Below, in pieces: positions 1-7,617 of a DNA stretch of 64,000 nt. Origin of the DNA: Arthrobacter globiformis (lineage in GTDB: Bacteria; Actinomycetota; Actinomycetes; Actinomycetales; Micrococcaceae); NCBI RefSeq assembly GCF_030818015.1, contig NZ_JAUSZX010000001.1, forward strand, positions 2,666,001-2,730,000, given 5' to 3'. Position 1 is the first letter of the stretch. Each line of letters begins with the position of its first letter. The notes beneath the pieces are model-generated. The model was not told the origin of the DNA. It searched no databases and saw only the letters and a program-made list of their open reading frames with translations. Position numbers and translations under genes: made by a program.

Positions 1-75
1 GGTGGCGTTGCATTTCTGATGCCAGCCGCCCAAAGAGGCAGCGTTGGCGTGTAACGGGCGTCCCGTTCCGGTCTG

Positions 76-501
76 TTAGGCCGCGTTGATCTGGGGCTGC
101 TGGCCTCCCTTGGTCTCGATTTCGATCTTCCGTGGTGCTGCCTGGGCGACGACGGGAATGCGCAGCATCAGGACGCCGGCGTCGTAGCCCGCCTTGATGT
201 TCTCTGTCTCCATGACATCCCCGAGGATGAGCTGGCGGCTGAAGACTCCGCGTGGCCGCTCGGATGCCACCATCTCAGTATCTCTTCCGGCCGGGTCCTT
301 CCGTTCGGCACGGACTGTCAGGACGTTCTTGTCAACACCCACGTCGATGGAATCGACCTCGACTCCGGGCAGGTCGAGTGCGATGACGTACTCATCACCT
401 TCCCGCCAGGCATCCATCGGCATGGCGGCAGGATGGGCCACGGTGCCCAGCACCTGTTCGGCGAGGCGGTCCAGCTGACGGAATGGATCGAGCATCAACA
501 T
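76..501 (-). CDS. hsp20: Hsp20 family small heat-shock protein
   Basis: Small heat-shock protein, an ATP-independent holdase that keeps unfolding cytoplasmic proteins soluble. The 141-residue product has the alpha-crystallin domain at about residues 30-128, the family signature GVLMLRIPV at 109-117, an N-terminal DPFRQLDRL segment and a C-terminal I-E-I (the I-x-I oligomerisation motif). An AAAGGAGG ribosome site sits 6 nt before the ATG at 501. A close paralogue is at 1827-2252 and the first 13 codons of a third copy survive at 4109-4150. The promoter and inverted-repeat operator at 546-597 have the same design as those of the other two copies, so joint heat-shock-type control is likely. Confidence 0.95.
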   Translation of the reverse strand: MLMLDPFRQLDRLAEQVLGTVAHPAAMPMDAWREGDEYVIALDLPGVEVDSIDVGVDKNVLTVRAERKDPAGRDTEMVASERPRGVFSRQLILGDVMETENIKAGYDAGVLMLRIPVVAQAAPRKIEIETKGGQQPQINAA

Positions 502-545
502 GACATGCCTCCTTTGATCACCTTTGACACCTTCGATCCGGATCG

Positions 546-597
546 ATCTATATCCACTGACATAGATTTAAATAGCACGCGCCGCCGCATCTTGCAA
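546..597 (-). promoter_or_regulatory. hsp20 promoter with ATCTAT-N10-ATAGAT operator
   Basis: Read on the minus strand: -35 TTGCAA (597-592), 17-nt spacer, extended -10 TGC-TATTTA (-10 at 574-569), then one base and a perfect inverted repeat ATCTAT-N10-ATAGAT (567-546), 45 nt before the hsp20 start. A repeat directly after the -10 would cover the transcription start, the expected place for a repressor. The same arrangement occurs at 632-682, 1726-1778 and 4185-4235. The repeat matches neither HAIR (CTTGAGT-N7-ACTCAAG) nor CIRCE. Confidence 0.75.
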
Positions 598-631
598 GGG
601 TTATCTGGCCGGTTTCCCACCCGGAAAACTC

Positions 632-682
632 TTGCGTCCGCCCTGCGGCAGTGCTAGAAAATCTATGGTGGTTGACATAGAT
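632..682 (+). promoter_or_regulatory. promoter with ATCTAT-N10-ATAGAT operator upstream of tRNA-Lys
   Basis: -35 TTGCGT (632-637), 17-nt spacer, TGC-TAGAAA as -10 (655-660), then a perfect ATCTAT-N10-ATAGAT repeat at 661-682. It faces away from the hsp20 promoter at 546-597 and points at tRNA-Lys (732-804) and the small gene at 861. The match to the hsp20-type promoters is in sequence and spacing; that it drives the tRNA is inference. Confidence 0.65.
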
Positions 683-731
683 CCGTGATAATGCAAACAG
701 CGAAGTGACCGAATATTGCGCAGAGCAGGGG

Positions 732-804
732 GCACCCGTAGCTCAGCCGGGAGAGCAGGGGACTTTTAATCCTCGGGTCGTGGGTTCGAGCCCCACCGGG
801 TGCA
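732..804 (+). tRNA. tRNA-Lys(TTT)
   Basis: Full cloverleaf: acceptor GCACCCG (732-738) pairs with CGGGTGC (797-803), discriminator A804. D-arm GCTC/GAGC at 741-756, anticodon stem GGGGA/TCCTC around loop CTTTTAA with anticodon TTT, T-arm GTGGG-TTCGAGC-CCCAC at 780-796. CCA is not encoded. It lies 50 nt after an hsp20-type promoter/operator. No integrase or 3' repeat is visible nearby, so it does not look like a used integration site. Confidence 0.96.
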
Positions 805-860
805 CGCCGGAACAATCCGCCGGACTCCTGGTCCGGAAGGGATCCAGACGAAGGGCGGTG

Positions 861-1115
861 ATGGAAATGAACCCAGAACTTCAGAGGCTGCGGGCACTGG
901 CGGCGGTCATAGCAACCGCCGAAACCACCCTGAACGTGGCATACCGGACGCTGCGGGAATCCGCCGCGGCGCTGCTGCGCACCGGGGATGCCACCCTTGC
1001 CGAGATCAGCGAGGCGACCGGCCTGGACCAGGGCGAACGGCTGGACCTGATCAGCCGGAACATACCCGGACGGGAACCGTCCTGGAAGCAACCGGGCATT
1101 GCGGGCCTGTCCTAG
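861..1115 (+). CDS. small hypothetical protein, HTH-like
   Basis: 84-residue, mostly helical product of unknown function. The segment around residues 41-60 (TLAEISEATGL followed by a basic/acidic helix) resembles a helix-turn-helix, but no DNA-binding family can be named. The reading frame stays open back through the tRNA-Lys gene; the ATG at 861 or 867, both after the tRNA, is the plausible start. The ribosome site (AAGGGCGG) is poor. It could be co-transcribed with the tRNA from the promoter at 632-682. Codon use fits the genome, which favours a real gene. Confidence 0.5.
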   Translation: MEMNPELQRLRALAAVIATAETTLNVAYRTLRESAAALLRTGDATLAEISEATGLDQGERLDLISRNIPGREPSWKQPGIAGLS

Positions 1116-1381
1116 GGGCGGAGAAGGCATCATAAGAACGATGTGTGGACGGGACTGTTCCGGGTGGCTGCTGCCATATGTGACGGCTTCGGTTGGAGTC
1201 TGGCCCCTGGATTGAATGCCAACAGCAATCAGGCGCTGGATCCCCGCTGCCTCTTCATTGATCGGCTGTCCCGCCGGACCTGGGTGTGCTGACGGTTCCG
1301 CCCAAGGGCCGGGTGCTCCTGCTGGAGCCGGTCTGTTCGCGGGCAGCAGGCTTTAAGCCGCACGAATGGGTCCTGACTGCC

Positions 1382-1693
1382 TTACGTGCGGTCGTCGTCC
1401 GGACGGGCGCTGCGGGCGCGCTTTAGCTGGCGCCGCAATCGGGCGTTGTCCATCTCCAGTTCCAGCACCTTGGCCACGCCCGCCAGGTTGAGTCCCTCAT
1501 CCAGGAGCTCTCCGATCCGGCGCAGCACCGCGAGGTCGGATTCACTGTACTGGCGGGTGCCTCCCTCGGTCCGTTCAGGGGTCAGCAGGCCGCGGCGCTC
1601 ATAGAGCCGGATGTTTTGCTGGCCCGTCCCCAGGAGTTCCGCCACCACCGAAATGGCGTACAGCCCGCGTCCGCTCCTGCGTTGATTTGCCAT
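1382..1693 (-). CDS. HspR-like MerR-family regulator
   Basis: 103-residue MerR-family DNA-binding protein. The winged helix-turn-helix covers about residues 11-60, with the HspR-type hallmarks IRLYERRGLL (28-37), GGTRQYSESDLAVLRRI (44-60) and EGLNLAGVAKVLELE (66-80), followed by a short basic tail. HspR repressors control chaperone genes and usually sit next to dnaK/clpB. This one is divergent from an hsp20 gene, with the operator-bearing promoter (1726-1778) between them. It is therefore the obvious candidate to bind the ATCTRT-N10-AYAGAT repeats of this region. That is inference: the repeats differ from the known HspR box. A GGGAAAG ribosome site precedes the ATG. Confidence 0.85.
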   Translation of the reverse strand: MANQRRSGRGLYAISVVAELLGTGQQNIRLYERRGLLTPERTEGGTRQYSESDLAVLRRIGELLDEGLNLAGVAKVLELEMDNARLRRQLKRARSARPDDDRT

Positions 1694-1725
1694 AACTTTC
1701 CCGTCAATTTGCTTGGATCTTCCTC

Positions 1726-1778
1726 TTGCACCAGTTTGTCACCAGTGCTATAAGAAATCTATATCCACTGTCACAGAT
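1726..1778 (+). promoter_or_regulatory. promoter and operator of the second hsp20 gene
   Basis: -35 TTGCAC (1726-1731), 17-nt spacer, -10 TATAAG (1749-1754) preceded by TGC, then ATCTAT-N10-ACAGAT (1757-1778; one mismatch in the right arm). It lies 48 nt before the hsp20 ATG and inside the divergent interval shared with the HspR-like gene, so one bound site could affect both genes. Confidence 0.75.
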
Positions 1779-1826
1779 ACACGGCGGTGGGTAGCCATGA
1801 AACCTAGATGCTGAAGGGAGTGGGAA

Positions 1827-2252
1827 ATGATGCTAATCCGTACTGACCCGTTCCGTGAGCTGGATCGGCTCACCCAGCAGGTCTTCGGAACAGCAGCCCG
1901 TCCGGCGGCCATGCCGATGGACGCGTGGCAGGAAGACGGGGAGTTTGTCGTGGCGTTTGACCTGCCCGGGATTTCGCCCGACGCCGTGGATCTGAACGTT
2001 GAAAGGAACGTCCTCACTGTCCGGGCAGAGCGCCGGGACGCCACCCAGCCCAACGTGGAGCTGGTGGTCTCCGAGCGGCCGCGCGGCGTCTTCAGCCGCC
2101 AGCTCATTCTTGGCGACACCCTGGACACTGAGAACATCAAGGCCAGCTACGACGTCGGCGTGCTGACACTGCGGATCCCCGTTGCCGAGCAGGCAAAGCC
2201 GCGGAAGATCGAGATCGAAAGCAAAGGCCAGCAGCACCAGATCGAGACGTAG
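1827..2252 (+). CDS. Hsp20 family small heat-shock protein (second copy)
   Basis: Second small heat-shock holdase, 141 residues and highly similar along its whole length to the product of 76-501, which indicates duplication. It keeps the N-terminal DPFRELDRL, the alpha-crystallin domain, the signature GVLTLRIPV and a C-terminal IEI. Two ATG codons (1827, 1830) follow a GGGAGTGGGAA stretch; the first is used here. A J-domain gene starts 126 nt downstream on the same strand, so the two may form a chaperone unit. The promoter/operator is at 1726-1778. Confidence 0.94.
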   Translation: MMLIRTDPFRELDRLTQQVFGTAARPAAMPMDAWQEDGEFVVAFDLPGISPDAVDLNVERNVLTVRAERRDATQPNVELVVSERPRGVFSRQLILGDTLDTENIKASYDVGVLTLRIPVAEQAKPRKIEIESKGQQHQIET

Positions 2253-2378
2253 CCCTTCGATGCGCCTGACGGGGCGGTGTCCGGATTCCCGCCTTCGGGC
2301 GTCTACCGGAGGCCGCCCCGGACCGCTGCCACCGGCAACCGCAACGACCAGCACAATCCTGCAGCAGCAACGGGCTTC

Positions 2379-2795
2379 ATGATGACCAGACCTGTCCCGG
2401 ACTACTACGCGGTCCTGAACGTTTCCCGTGGCGCATCGCCACAGGAAATCGCGCGCGCCTACCGCGCCCTCATGCGCCGGCATCATCCCGATGTCGCCGG
2501 CGGAGAGGCCGCGCCCGCCGAACTGCAGCTCATCATGCAGGCCTTCTCCGTGCTCCGTGACCCAAAGCGCCGCCACGCCTACGACCGGGAAGCCTCCCGC
2601 GCCGGGCCTGCTGATCCACCCGCCGAGCACAACCGGCCGCGGAAACCTTCGGAAGCGAACGGCCAGGACGCCCGCCAGAGCGCCGAAGGCCGGGACGACA
2701 GTAGTCCGCAAGATATTCCGGTCCGGGTGGTCCGGCGCCGAGAGCCGCCACTGCGCGCCACTCCCGTCAGGTGGGAGAGCGGACCGTGGGCGTAA
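2379..2795 (+). CDS. J-domain (DnaJ-like) protein
   Basis: 138-residue protein with an N-terminal J domain (about residues 8-70). It contains the HPD tripeptide (His36-Pro37-Asp38) that stimulates DnaK ATPase, then a proline- and arginine-rich tail with no Gly/Phe or zinc-finger region. It is therefore a J-domain-only co-chaperone, not a full DnaJ. The frame is open further upstream, but PDYYAVLNVS is the standard J-domain beginning, so the ATG pair at 2379/2382 is chosen; no strong ribosome site is visible. It follows the second hsp20 gene and is probably transcribed with it. Confidence 0.85.
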   Translation: MMTRPVPDYYAVLNVSRGASPQEIARAYRALMRRHHPDVAGGEAAPAELQLIMQAFSVLRDPKRRHAYDREASRAGPADPPAEHNRPRKPSEANGQDARQSAEGRDDSSPQDIPVRVVRRREPPLRATPVRWESGPWA

Positions 2796-2831
2796 CCGCA
2801 CATGAACCAGACCCAGAGGAGAACTACCACG

Positions 2832-3221
2832 ATGAGCGACTGGCGCCGCTACGACTCACACCTGATCCCTGCCTTCCACGAGCGGTTCGAGCAGCGTTGG
2901 GGCAAGGGCACAGCGCCGTTCCTGGACCCCGAAACCCATGAGGAGCCGCTGCCCCGCGCACAGTGGATCAATCCCGCAACCGGTGCGGCCCTGGCCGTGG
3001 TGCCCATCTGGTCCGACGACGACCATCAGCACCGTTCCTTCGGGGTGTTCTACCTGCCCCCTGCGGGGGATATCTGGGTGCTTCGCCCGGGCTTTACCGG
3101 GTTCCTTGAGCCCGGCGTCGATGACATTGAACACCTGGTCGCGCTTCGGAATGACGCGTTCCGCAAAGCGGTATCCCACGCCAACGAATTCCTCTTCGGC
3201 CCTCCGCCGCTCGTGGACTAG
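2832..3221 (+). CDS. conserved hypothetical protein
   Basis: 129-residue soluble protein of unknown function, rich in aromatic residues and acidic loops, without a signal peptide or membrane segment. An in-frame ATG lies at 2802, but the AGAGGAG ribosome site at about 2815-2821 points to the ATG at 2832. It lies close downstream of the J-domain gene on the same strand and may belong to the same stress unit. Confidence 0.7.
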   Translation: MSDWRRYDSHLIPAFHERFEQRWGKGTAPFLDPETHEEPLPRAQWINPATGAALAVVPIWSDDDHQHRSFGVFYLPPAGDIWVLRPGFTGFLEPGVDDIEHLVALRNDAFRKAVSHANEFLFGPPPLVD

Positions 3222-3290
3222 CCTCTTGCCGCCGGGCATGCACGCGTCCTTGTTATCCAGCATGCGCGGGACAGGGCGGGGGTCCATGGC

Positions 3291-4037
3291 CTATGCGCAG
3301 ATGGGGACTGTGCCGATGACCAGTGTTCCTTGGGCTGCGGCATGGCGGATGTCGAGGCTATTGGCTGTGATGATGAGGTTGTCCCCGCTGATGACCAGGA
3401 CGTGGCCGTTGCGGGCGGCCTCGAGCCACAGCGCGTCGTCGGGATCATCTGGGTGGAGCTGTTCTCCGAAGAGGGTTTTGCCGCCAATGCTGAGGGTGAT
3501 CAGGCCCTGCGGTGTCACGGCGAAGCTGCAGCTGGCTGACGTTTCGACGGCGTCTTCCAGGATGCCGACGTAGTCCGGGCTCATGGCCAATTGGAAGCCG
3601 TGGAAGAGCAGGATCGATACGAGTGCAGAGGTCAGGTCGCCGTCGTTCTCCCGAAAAGCCACGACCGGGACCAACGTGTAGGCCAGCACCGGTACCAATC
3701 GTTCCTGTCCGTTGCCGGACTGCTGGGTGAGGACCATCCGGGCGGCCATGGGGGCGAGTTCGTTTGGCGCCCACTGGCTCCGCTGGACACTCAGGCCGGG
3801 ATCGCTGCAGCGGCGGTGGCAGACGCAGTCGGTGAAGGTGACGTACCTGGTTCCGTCCGGTGCGGTGCTTTCCGTGACGTTCACCAGCAATGAGAGCGGC
3901 TCACCGGACTCAAGGGGTGCCCGGCAGGCAGCGCAGGCGCTGGCCATGGAGGCAGCCGTGAGCACGTATTGTGTCGTGTCCCTGCCCTTGAAGGATTCCA
4001 AACGCCTGTCCCAGGCAACGTTGCGTGTGACTGGCAT
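3291..4037 (-). CDS. hypothetical protein downstream of an hsp20 stub
   Basis: About 248 residues. A cysteine-rich N-terminal part (CAAC near residue 35 and CVCHRRC near residue 70) suggests metal binding; the rest is a mixed alpha/beta region without a recognised family. The ATG at 4037 is the likely start, although the GAGGAGG upstream is 15 nt away. The frame continues to an ATG at 4262, but that part overlaps another ribosome site and the hsp20 stub and is unlikely to be coding. Its only visible promoter is the hsp20-type one at 4185-4235, so it probably belongs to the same stress regulon. Confidence 0.6.
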   Translation of the reverse strand: MPVTRNVAWDRRLESFKGRDTTQYVLTAASMASACAACRAPLESGEPLSLLVNVTESTAPDGTRYVTFTDCVCHRRCSDPGLSVQRSQWAPNELAPMAARMVLTQQSGNGQERLVPVLAYTLVPVVAFRENDGDLTSALVSILLFHGFQLAMSPDYVGILEDAVETSASCSFAVTPQGLITLSIGGKTLFGEQLHPDDPDDALWLEAARNGHVLVISGDNLIITANSLDIRHAAAQGTLVIGTVPICA

Positions 4038-4108
4038 TGCAGCGAGTCCGGTCCTCCTCTTTGTCTGCGGGCGTGCGCCGAGTCGTGCAGTGTGGCGCGG
4101 TCCCCGGG

Positions 4109-4150
4109 TCACCGGTCCAGCTGGCGGAAGGGATCGCTCACCATCAACAT
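4109..4150 (-). pseudogene. 5' stub of a third hsp20 gene (13 codons)
   Basis: A short frame MLMVSDPFRQLDR-stop that matches the first residues of the Hsp20 at 76-501 (MLMLDPFRQLDR). The leader is also conserved: GGTGATCAAGGAGGTATGTC before the ATG is nearly the same as before hsp20. The copy stops at TGA (4111-4109) just before unrelated sequence. It is the leftover of a duplicated hsp20 promoter and start placed ahead of the gene at 3291-4037. It could also act as a translated leader peptide. Confidence 0.8.
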
Positions 4151-4184
4151 GACATACCTCCTTGATCACCATTGACAGAAACAG

Positions 4185-4235
4185 ATCTATAACCGCTGAT
4201 ACAGATTTTTTACCACTTCGGTTAACTACCGGCAA
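4185..4235 (-). promoter_or_regulatory. hsp20-type promoter and operator, third copy
   Basis: Minus strand: -35 TTGCCG (4235-4230), 17-nt spacer, -10 TAAAAA (4212-4207), then ATCTGT-N10-ATAGAT (4206-4185). Spacing is the same as in the hsp20 promoters. It lies 34 nt before the hsp20 stub and upstream of the gene at 3291-4037. Confidence 0.7.
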
Positions 4236-4685
4236 GGGGTTAGGCCGGTGACATTGCGCCACCGTGACGGGGCGTGGACGGAAACGCCATCTGGCTTCCT
4301 ACTGTTGATTCGGCGTCAGCTGCCAGATACGAGCGACAAGTCGGGTTCCAGGTGTGGACCGCAAGAGCGCGTCTATGTCAGTCAGCTTTGCCTTGTTGCG
4401 ATTGGTGAACCGGTATTTGCAAAGTTGCTTAGAACGGCCCGTACACATGCCCCGGCCAACCTGCATTTTGAAAAAGTGCAGAGACGCTACGACGGTAGGG
4501 TGCGAGTTGTGGAACCCGCTCCGTAACCATGTCGTAAAGACCACTGCACGGCCCGAGTTTTTATTGAAGCGAGGTCTGGACACAGGCAGGCGGCGGACTT
4601 ACCGTGCAGGAGTGGCGATTGCCTGACTGACAAGGATGGCGACCGCTAACTCTGGAAGCCCTTCGGATCGTCTGAGGAGAATGCG
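4236..4685. other. intergenic, no supported gene
   Basis: About 450 bp between the hsp20-type promoter and the CBS gene. Short frames on both strands lack ribosome sites, family features and the local codon bias, and base composition is lower in GC than the flanking genes. It must hold the CBS promoter, which I cannot place. Confidence 0.5.
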
Positions 4686-5102
4686 ATGACAACTGCACGT
4701 GAAATCATGACCGGCGGCGTTGAATGCATCGGCGAGAACGAGACGCTGGAAGCAGCCGCCCGGAAAATGAAAGAGCTGGACGTGGGCGCCCTGCCAATAT
4801 GCGGAGAGGACAACCGCCTCAAGGGCATGATCACCGACCGTGACATCGTGATCAAATGCTTCGCCGAAGGAGGAGACCCACGCACAGCCAAGGCCGGGGA
4901 TTTCGGCCAGGGCAAACCGGTGACCATCGGTGCCGACGACTCCATAGAAGACGCAATCAGGACCATGGGGGAGCACCAGGTGCGCAGGCTGCCGGTCATT
5001 GACGGCCACGACCTGATTGGCATGCTCAGCCAGGCAGACATCGCCCGGAACTACCCCGAGGACAGGGTCGGAGAGCTCGTCGAGCTCATCTCCTTCTACT
5101 GA
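4686..5102 (+). CDS. CBS-domain pair protein
   Basis: 138-residue stand-alone Bateman module: CBS 1 at about residues 7-60 (GALPICGEDNRLKGMITDRDI) and CBS 2 at about 72-128 (VRRLPVIDGHDLIGMLSQADI). Such proteins bind adenine nucleotides and act as energy or redox sensors; the partner here is unknown. AGGAGA lies just before the ATG. A paralogue with the same domain order is at 29381-29821. It stands next to the Hsp20/J-protein block and a cold-shock gene, which fits a stress role. Confidence 0.88.
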   Translation: MTTAREIMTGGVECIGENETLEAAARKMKELDVGALPICGEDNRLKGMITDRDIVIKCFAEGGDPRTAKAGDFGQGKPVTIGADDSIEDAIRTMGEHQVRRLPVIDGHDLIGMLSQADIARNYPEDRVGELVELISFY

Positions 5103-5338
5103 ATCCATTGCCCGACGTCCCGGAGCAGAAAGTGCCGTGCCTCCCTTTCCGCGGCCCTGCCGGAAACCGGTGATCCACAGACGGCGACCGCAGGCAGTTC
5201 CGAGAGGGCAGAGGCTCGGGCTACCCGTCCATGACAGCTGCGGCGTGGTCAGGATCATCAGGATGGCAGGTACTGCCCGGGACCACCTGAAGGCAGCGCC
5301 GTCCGGATGTTCGTTACTATCCAACAAAGGGGGAAGCC

Positions 5339-5545
5339 GTGACCATCCCACCGTTGCCAGAACCGGAGCCGTTTCCTATGGACCCAGGGCCGGCCGGGCC
5401 TGGCTCGCCGGATCCTGAGTCTCCAGGTCCTGGGTCTCCGGACAGGACACCTCCTGAGCCGGAACCACTTCCTGCTCCGGCCCCCGGCCCTTTACCGGAG
5501 CCGGAACCGCGACCAGAGGACCCGGACCCCAGGCGCAGGTCCTAA
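5339..5545 (+). CDS. proline-rich small protein (PEPEP-type)
   Basis: 68 residues made almost only of Pro, Glu, Gly, Asp and Ser in P-E-P / P-G-P repeats, without a signal peptide or membrane segment. It starts at GTG 5339 after an AAAGGGGGAAGCC ribosome site. Probably disordered; function unknown. Low complexity leaves open that it is a chance frame, but the ribosome site favours a real gene. Confidence 0.5.
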   Translation: MTIPPLPEPEPFPMDPGPAGPGSPDPESPGPGSPDRTPPEPEPLPAPAPGPLPEPEPRPEDPDPRRRS

Positions 5546-5609
5546 CCGACTCCGCTTTGCTCCGCACGCCGTTAGCCGCTCGCCGGCGCCAGGGGCCATC
5601 GGACCGCAT

Positions 5610-5643
5610 GGCAACCGCCGACACCGTTACGACGGCGGTTGCC
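5610..5643. terminator. hairpin, possible factor-independent terminator
   Basis: GGCAACCGCCG (5610-5620) pairs with CGGCGGTTGCC (5633-5643) around a 12-nt loop. It is 65 nt after the proline-rich gene. No T-run follows, so termination is only likely. Confidence 0.45.
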
Positions 5644-5829
5644 GTATGGCTCGATGCGTCGATGGGCCCAAGAAAATGGCATTCGCCGGGCCGCAGACCG
5701 TCCCCTGGTGCCGCCTCTTACTTGTGCCGGCGGGACGGTAACCGTAGGTTGGGGACCAGCGGAAGGATCCTTCCGCCCGCGGGCAAGCGGTGCCTGCGGA
5801 GAGACAATGAAGTACTTGGGGGTACAGGC

Positions 5830-6033
5830 ATGGCCACAGGCACAGTGACGTGGTTTAACGCGGAAAAAGGCTTTGGCTTCATCGCCCCTGACGACGGGTC
5901 CGGCGATATTTTTGCCCACTACTCAGCGATCGCTTCCAGCGGCTACCGTTCCCTGGAGGAGAACCAGAAAGTCCGGTTCGAGGTGGCCCACGGCCCGAAA
6001 GGTCCCCAGGCGGAGAACATCCGGCCGTTCTAG
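5830..6033 (+). CDS. cold-shock protein, CspA family
   Basis: 67-residue single cold-shock domain (OB fold), an RNA/ssDNA chaperone. It has RNP1 KGFGFI (about residues 13-18) and an RNP2-like DIFAHYSAI (about 28-36; the usual Val-Phe-Val-His is Ile-Phe-Ala-His here). The start ATG at 5830 follows a GGGGG ribosome site 8 nt upstream. The upstream region has no other gene and may serve as a long 5' leader. Confidence 0.95.
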   Translation: MATGTVTWFNAEKGFGFIAPDDGSGDIFAHYSAIASSGYRSLEENQKVRFEVAHGPKGPQAENIRPF

Positions 6034-6287
6034 GCCGAATGGGTCTGAACAGGGTCGGACCGGAGGGGGACGTTTCCCGATCATCTGCCTGCACGCCTGC
6101 ACTGCAGTGTCCGTTGCGATCAACCGTCAAAGCCTGCGAACCATAACCCGGCCCTGAACACCACGGCCAGTGCGAGTGCGACGAGCACGGTGAGGCGACC
6201 CTCTTGGCTTTCATGGCCTGGGTTTCACTCGGCCGACAGCGGGCACCGGGCCGCTCCTGTTTGTCTGAGGTCATGCGGGTGGAGCGG

Positions 6288-6587
6288 TTAGCTTTCACAT
6301 TCCGTGCAGTACTTCTTGCCGTCCTTTTCGCGTGCCAGTTGGCTGCGATGGTGAACTAGGAAGCAGGACATGCAGGTGAATTCGTCGGGCTGGAGGGGGA
6401 CGATGTGGATGAGTAGTTCTTCTTTGGACAGGTCTACTCCGGGCAGCTCGAAGCCTTCGGCGATTTCGCTTTCATCTGCGTCGATGGCAGCCCCGCGTGC
6501 AGCGGTTTTGTCCCTGCCGACGTGCTCAGGCGTCCCAGTCAGATCATCTTCGGGTGCCTGTCGTGGGGAGTCGTAATCGATAGCCAT
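6288..6587 (-). CDS. DUF4193 family protein
   Basis: 99-residue actinobacterial DUF4193 protein: an acidic N-terminal part beginning MAIDYDSPR, a middle FELPGVDLS segment, and a C-terminal zinc-ribbon-like CMSC ... CTEC with FLVHHRSQLA between. The family is widespread in Actinobacteria; its function is unknown. GGAGG lies 9 nt before the ATG. Confidence 0.92.
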   Translation of the reverse strand: MAIDYDSPRQAPEDDLTGTPEHVGRDKTAARGAAIDADESEIAEGFELPGVDLSKEELLIHIVPLQPDEFTCMSCFLVHHRSQLAREKDGKKYCTECES

Positions 6588-6659
6588 CCCGTCGTTCCTC
6601 CTTGCTTGCTATGCCCAAGAATCACCCCAGGGCTGGAGTGCCGGCTGCGGCGCAGATCG

Positions 6660-7091
6660 TTACTCGGGTAGTTCCAGTTGGAAGCCGCAGACGCATCTGA
6701 GGACCCTGGTGGAAAGGTAGATGTCCGGGCCGTCCTCGCCTGTGCCTTCGGTGGACAGGGGCGCGGAGAGCCGGCGGAGTTCCGAACCTGCCGTTCCCAT
6801 CGGCTGTCCGCAGTGCATGTAGTGGCTGTCGAAGATCAGCACGTCGCCGGTCGGTTCCGTGCTGGCCAGGACCATGGACACGTCTGCGGTCCGGGCAGGA
6901 TGTTCACCGAACCGCCGGCACTGGCTGCAGGTGTAGGACACCAGGACGACACCGGCCGGGTATTGCGGAAGATCCGTCATGGATCTGATGGTGAGGTGGC
7001 GGTGCGTACCACAGTGCTCGCACATTACCGGCTGCACGCGGGGCGGCCGGCCGGCGCCGCCAGGGCGGAAGCCGGGAGATCCGTGTGACAT
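6660..7091 (-). CDS. hypothetical zinc-ribbon-like protein
   Basis: 143 residues with several metal-binding-type pairs: CEHCG (about 24-28), CSQC (about 55-58), a single Cys near HYMHCG, and CVCG near the C terminus, spaced like two zinc ribbons. No family recognised. The start is uncertain because no ribosome site precedes the first ATG. It follows the DUF4193 gene's 5' end on the same strand. Confidence 0.55.
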   Translation of the reverse strand: MSHGSPGFRPGGAGRPPRVQPVMCEHCGTHRHLTIRSMTDLPQYPAGVVLVSYTCSQCRRFGEHPARTADVSMVLASTEPTGDVLIFDSHYMHCGQPMGTAGSELRRLSAPLSTEGTGEDGPDIYLSTRVLRCVCGFQLELPE

Positions 7092-7617
7092 GATCAGGCG
7101 GAGTGTCGGTAGCTGGCGAGTATGTAGCCTGCCGCGGCGCGGCCCTTCATCCTCACCCTGCGGTTATGAATGTTGATGCGGCGCAGGCGTGTACCGGCTC
7201 GGAAAGACGGTCCGGATTTACGTGTCATTCCTTGGAGCGGGCACCAGCTCGTGTACAGCCCGTAGAGGCAGCCGGACCCCAGCGGAATGTCGGTGTCGGG
7301 GGCGGGGGACGTGGCGTGGTGAAGGAACTGCCGGAAATGCGAGGTGGCCATGGCAGGCTCTTTCCTCAGGGTGCATGTTGGGCCGCCATGAGGCTATAGC
7401 GGCGTTACCTCCATGCGGTGCACCAACCGCCTGAGGGGTCCCCCTGCCCAAAAGGCGCTGGCACGCAGGGGTCCGGTATTGAAACTACCCCGCGCTGCCG
7501 GGGCCTGTACATAGCCCAGAAGCGTCGGTCCTGGCGGAGGCGCCAGTCTCGTCAAGCCCAGGGAACCGGGCTCCCTCCTCTGATGGCGGTCTTTTGGCAG
7601 CTGCAACAGACGAAGCC
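7092..7617. other. intergenic, no supported gene
   Basis: 526 bp between the zinc-ribbon-like gene and the methyltransferase. Open frames here lack ribosome sites, recognisable families and normal codon bias. Nothing else is seen. Confidence 0.5.

Noticed and set aside
705..860. Protein frame running through tRNA-Lys into the small gene at 861
   Set aside because: The tRNA has a full cloverleaf; the protein start is taken after it.
4299..4583. Minus-strand frame of 94 codons before the CBS gene
   Set aside because: No ribosome site, unusual codon use and no family.
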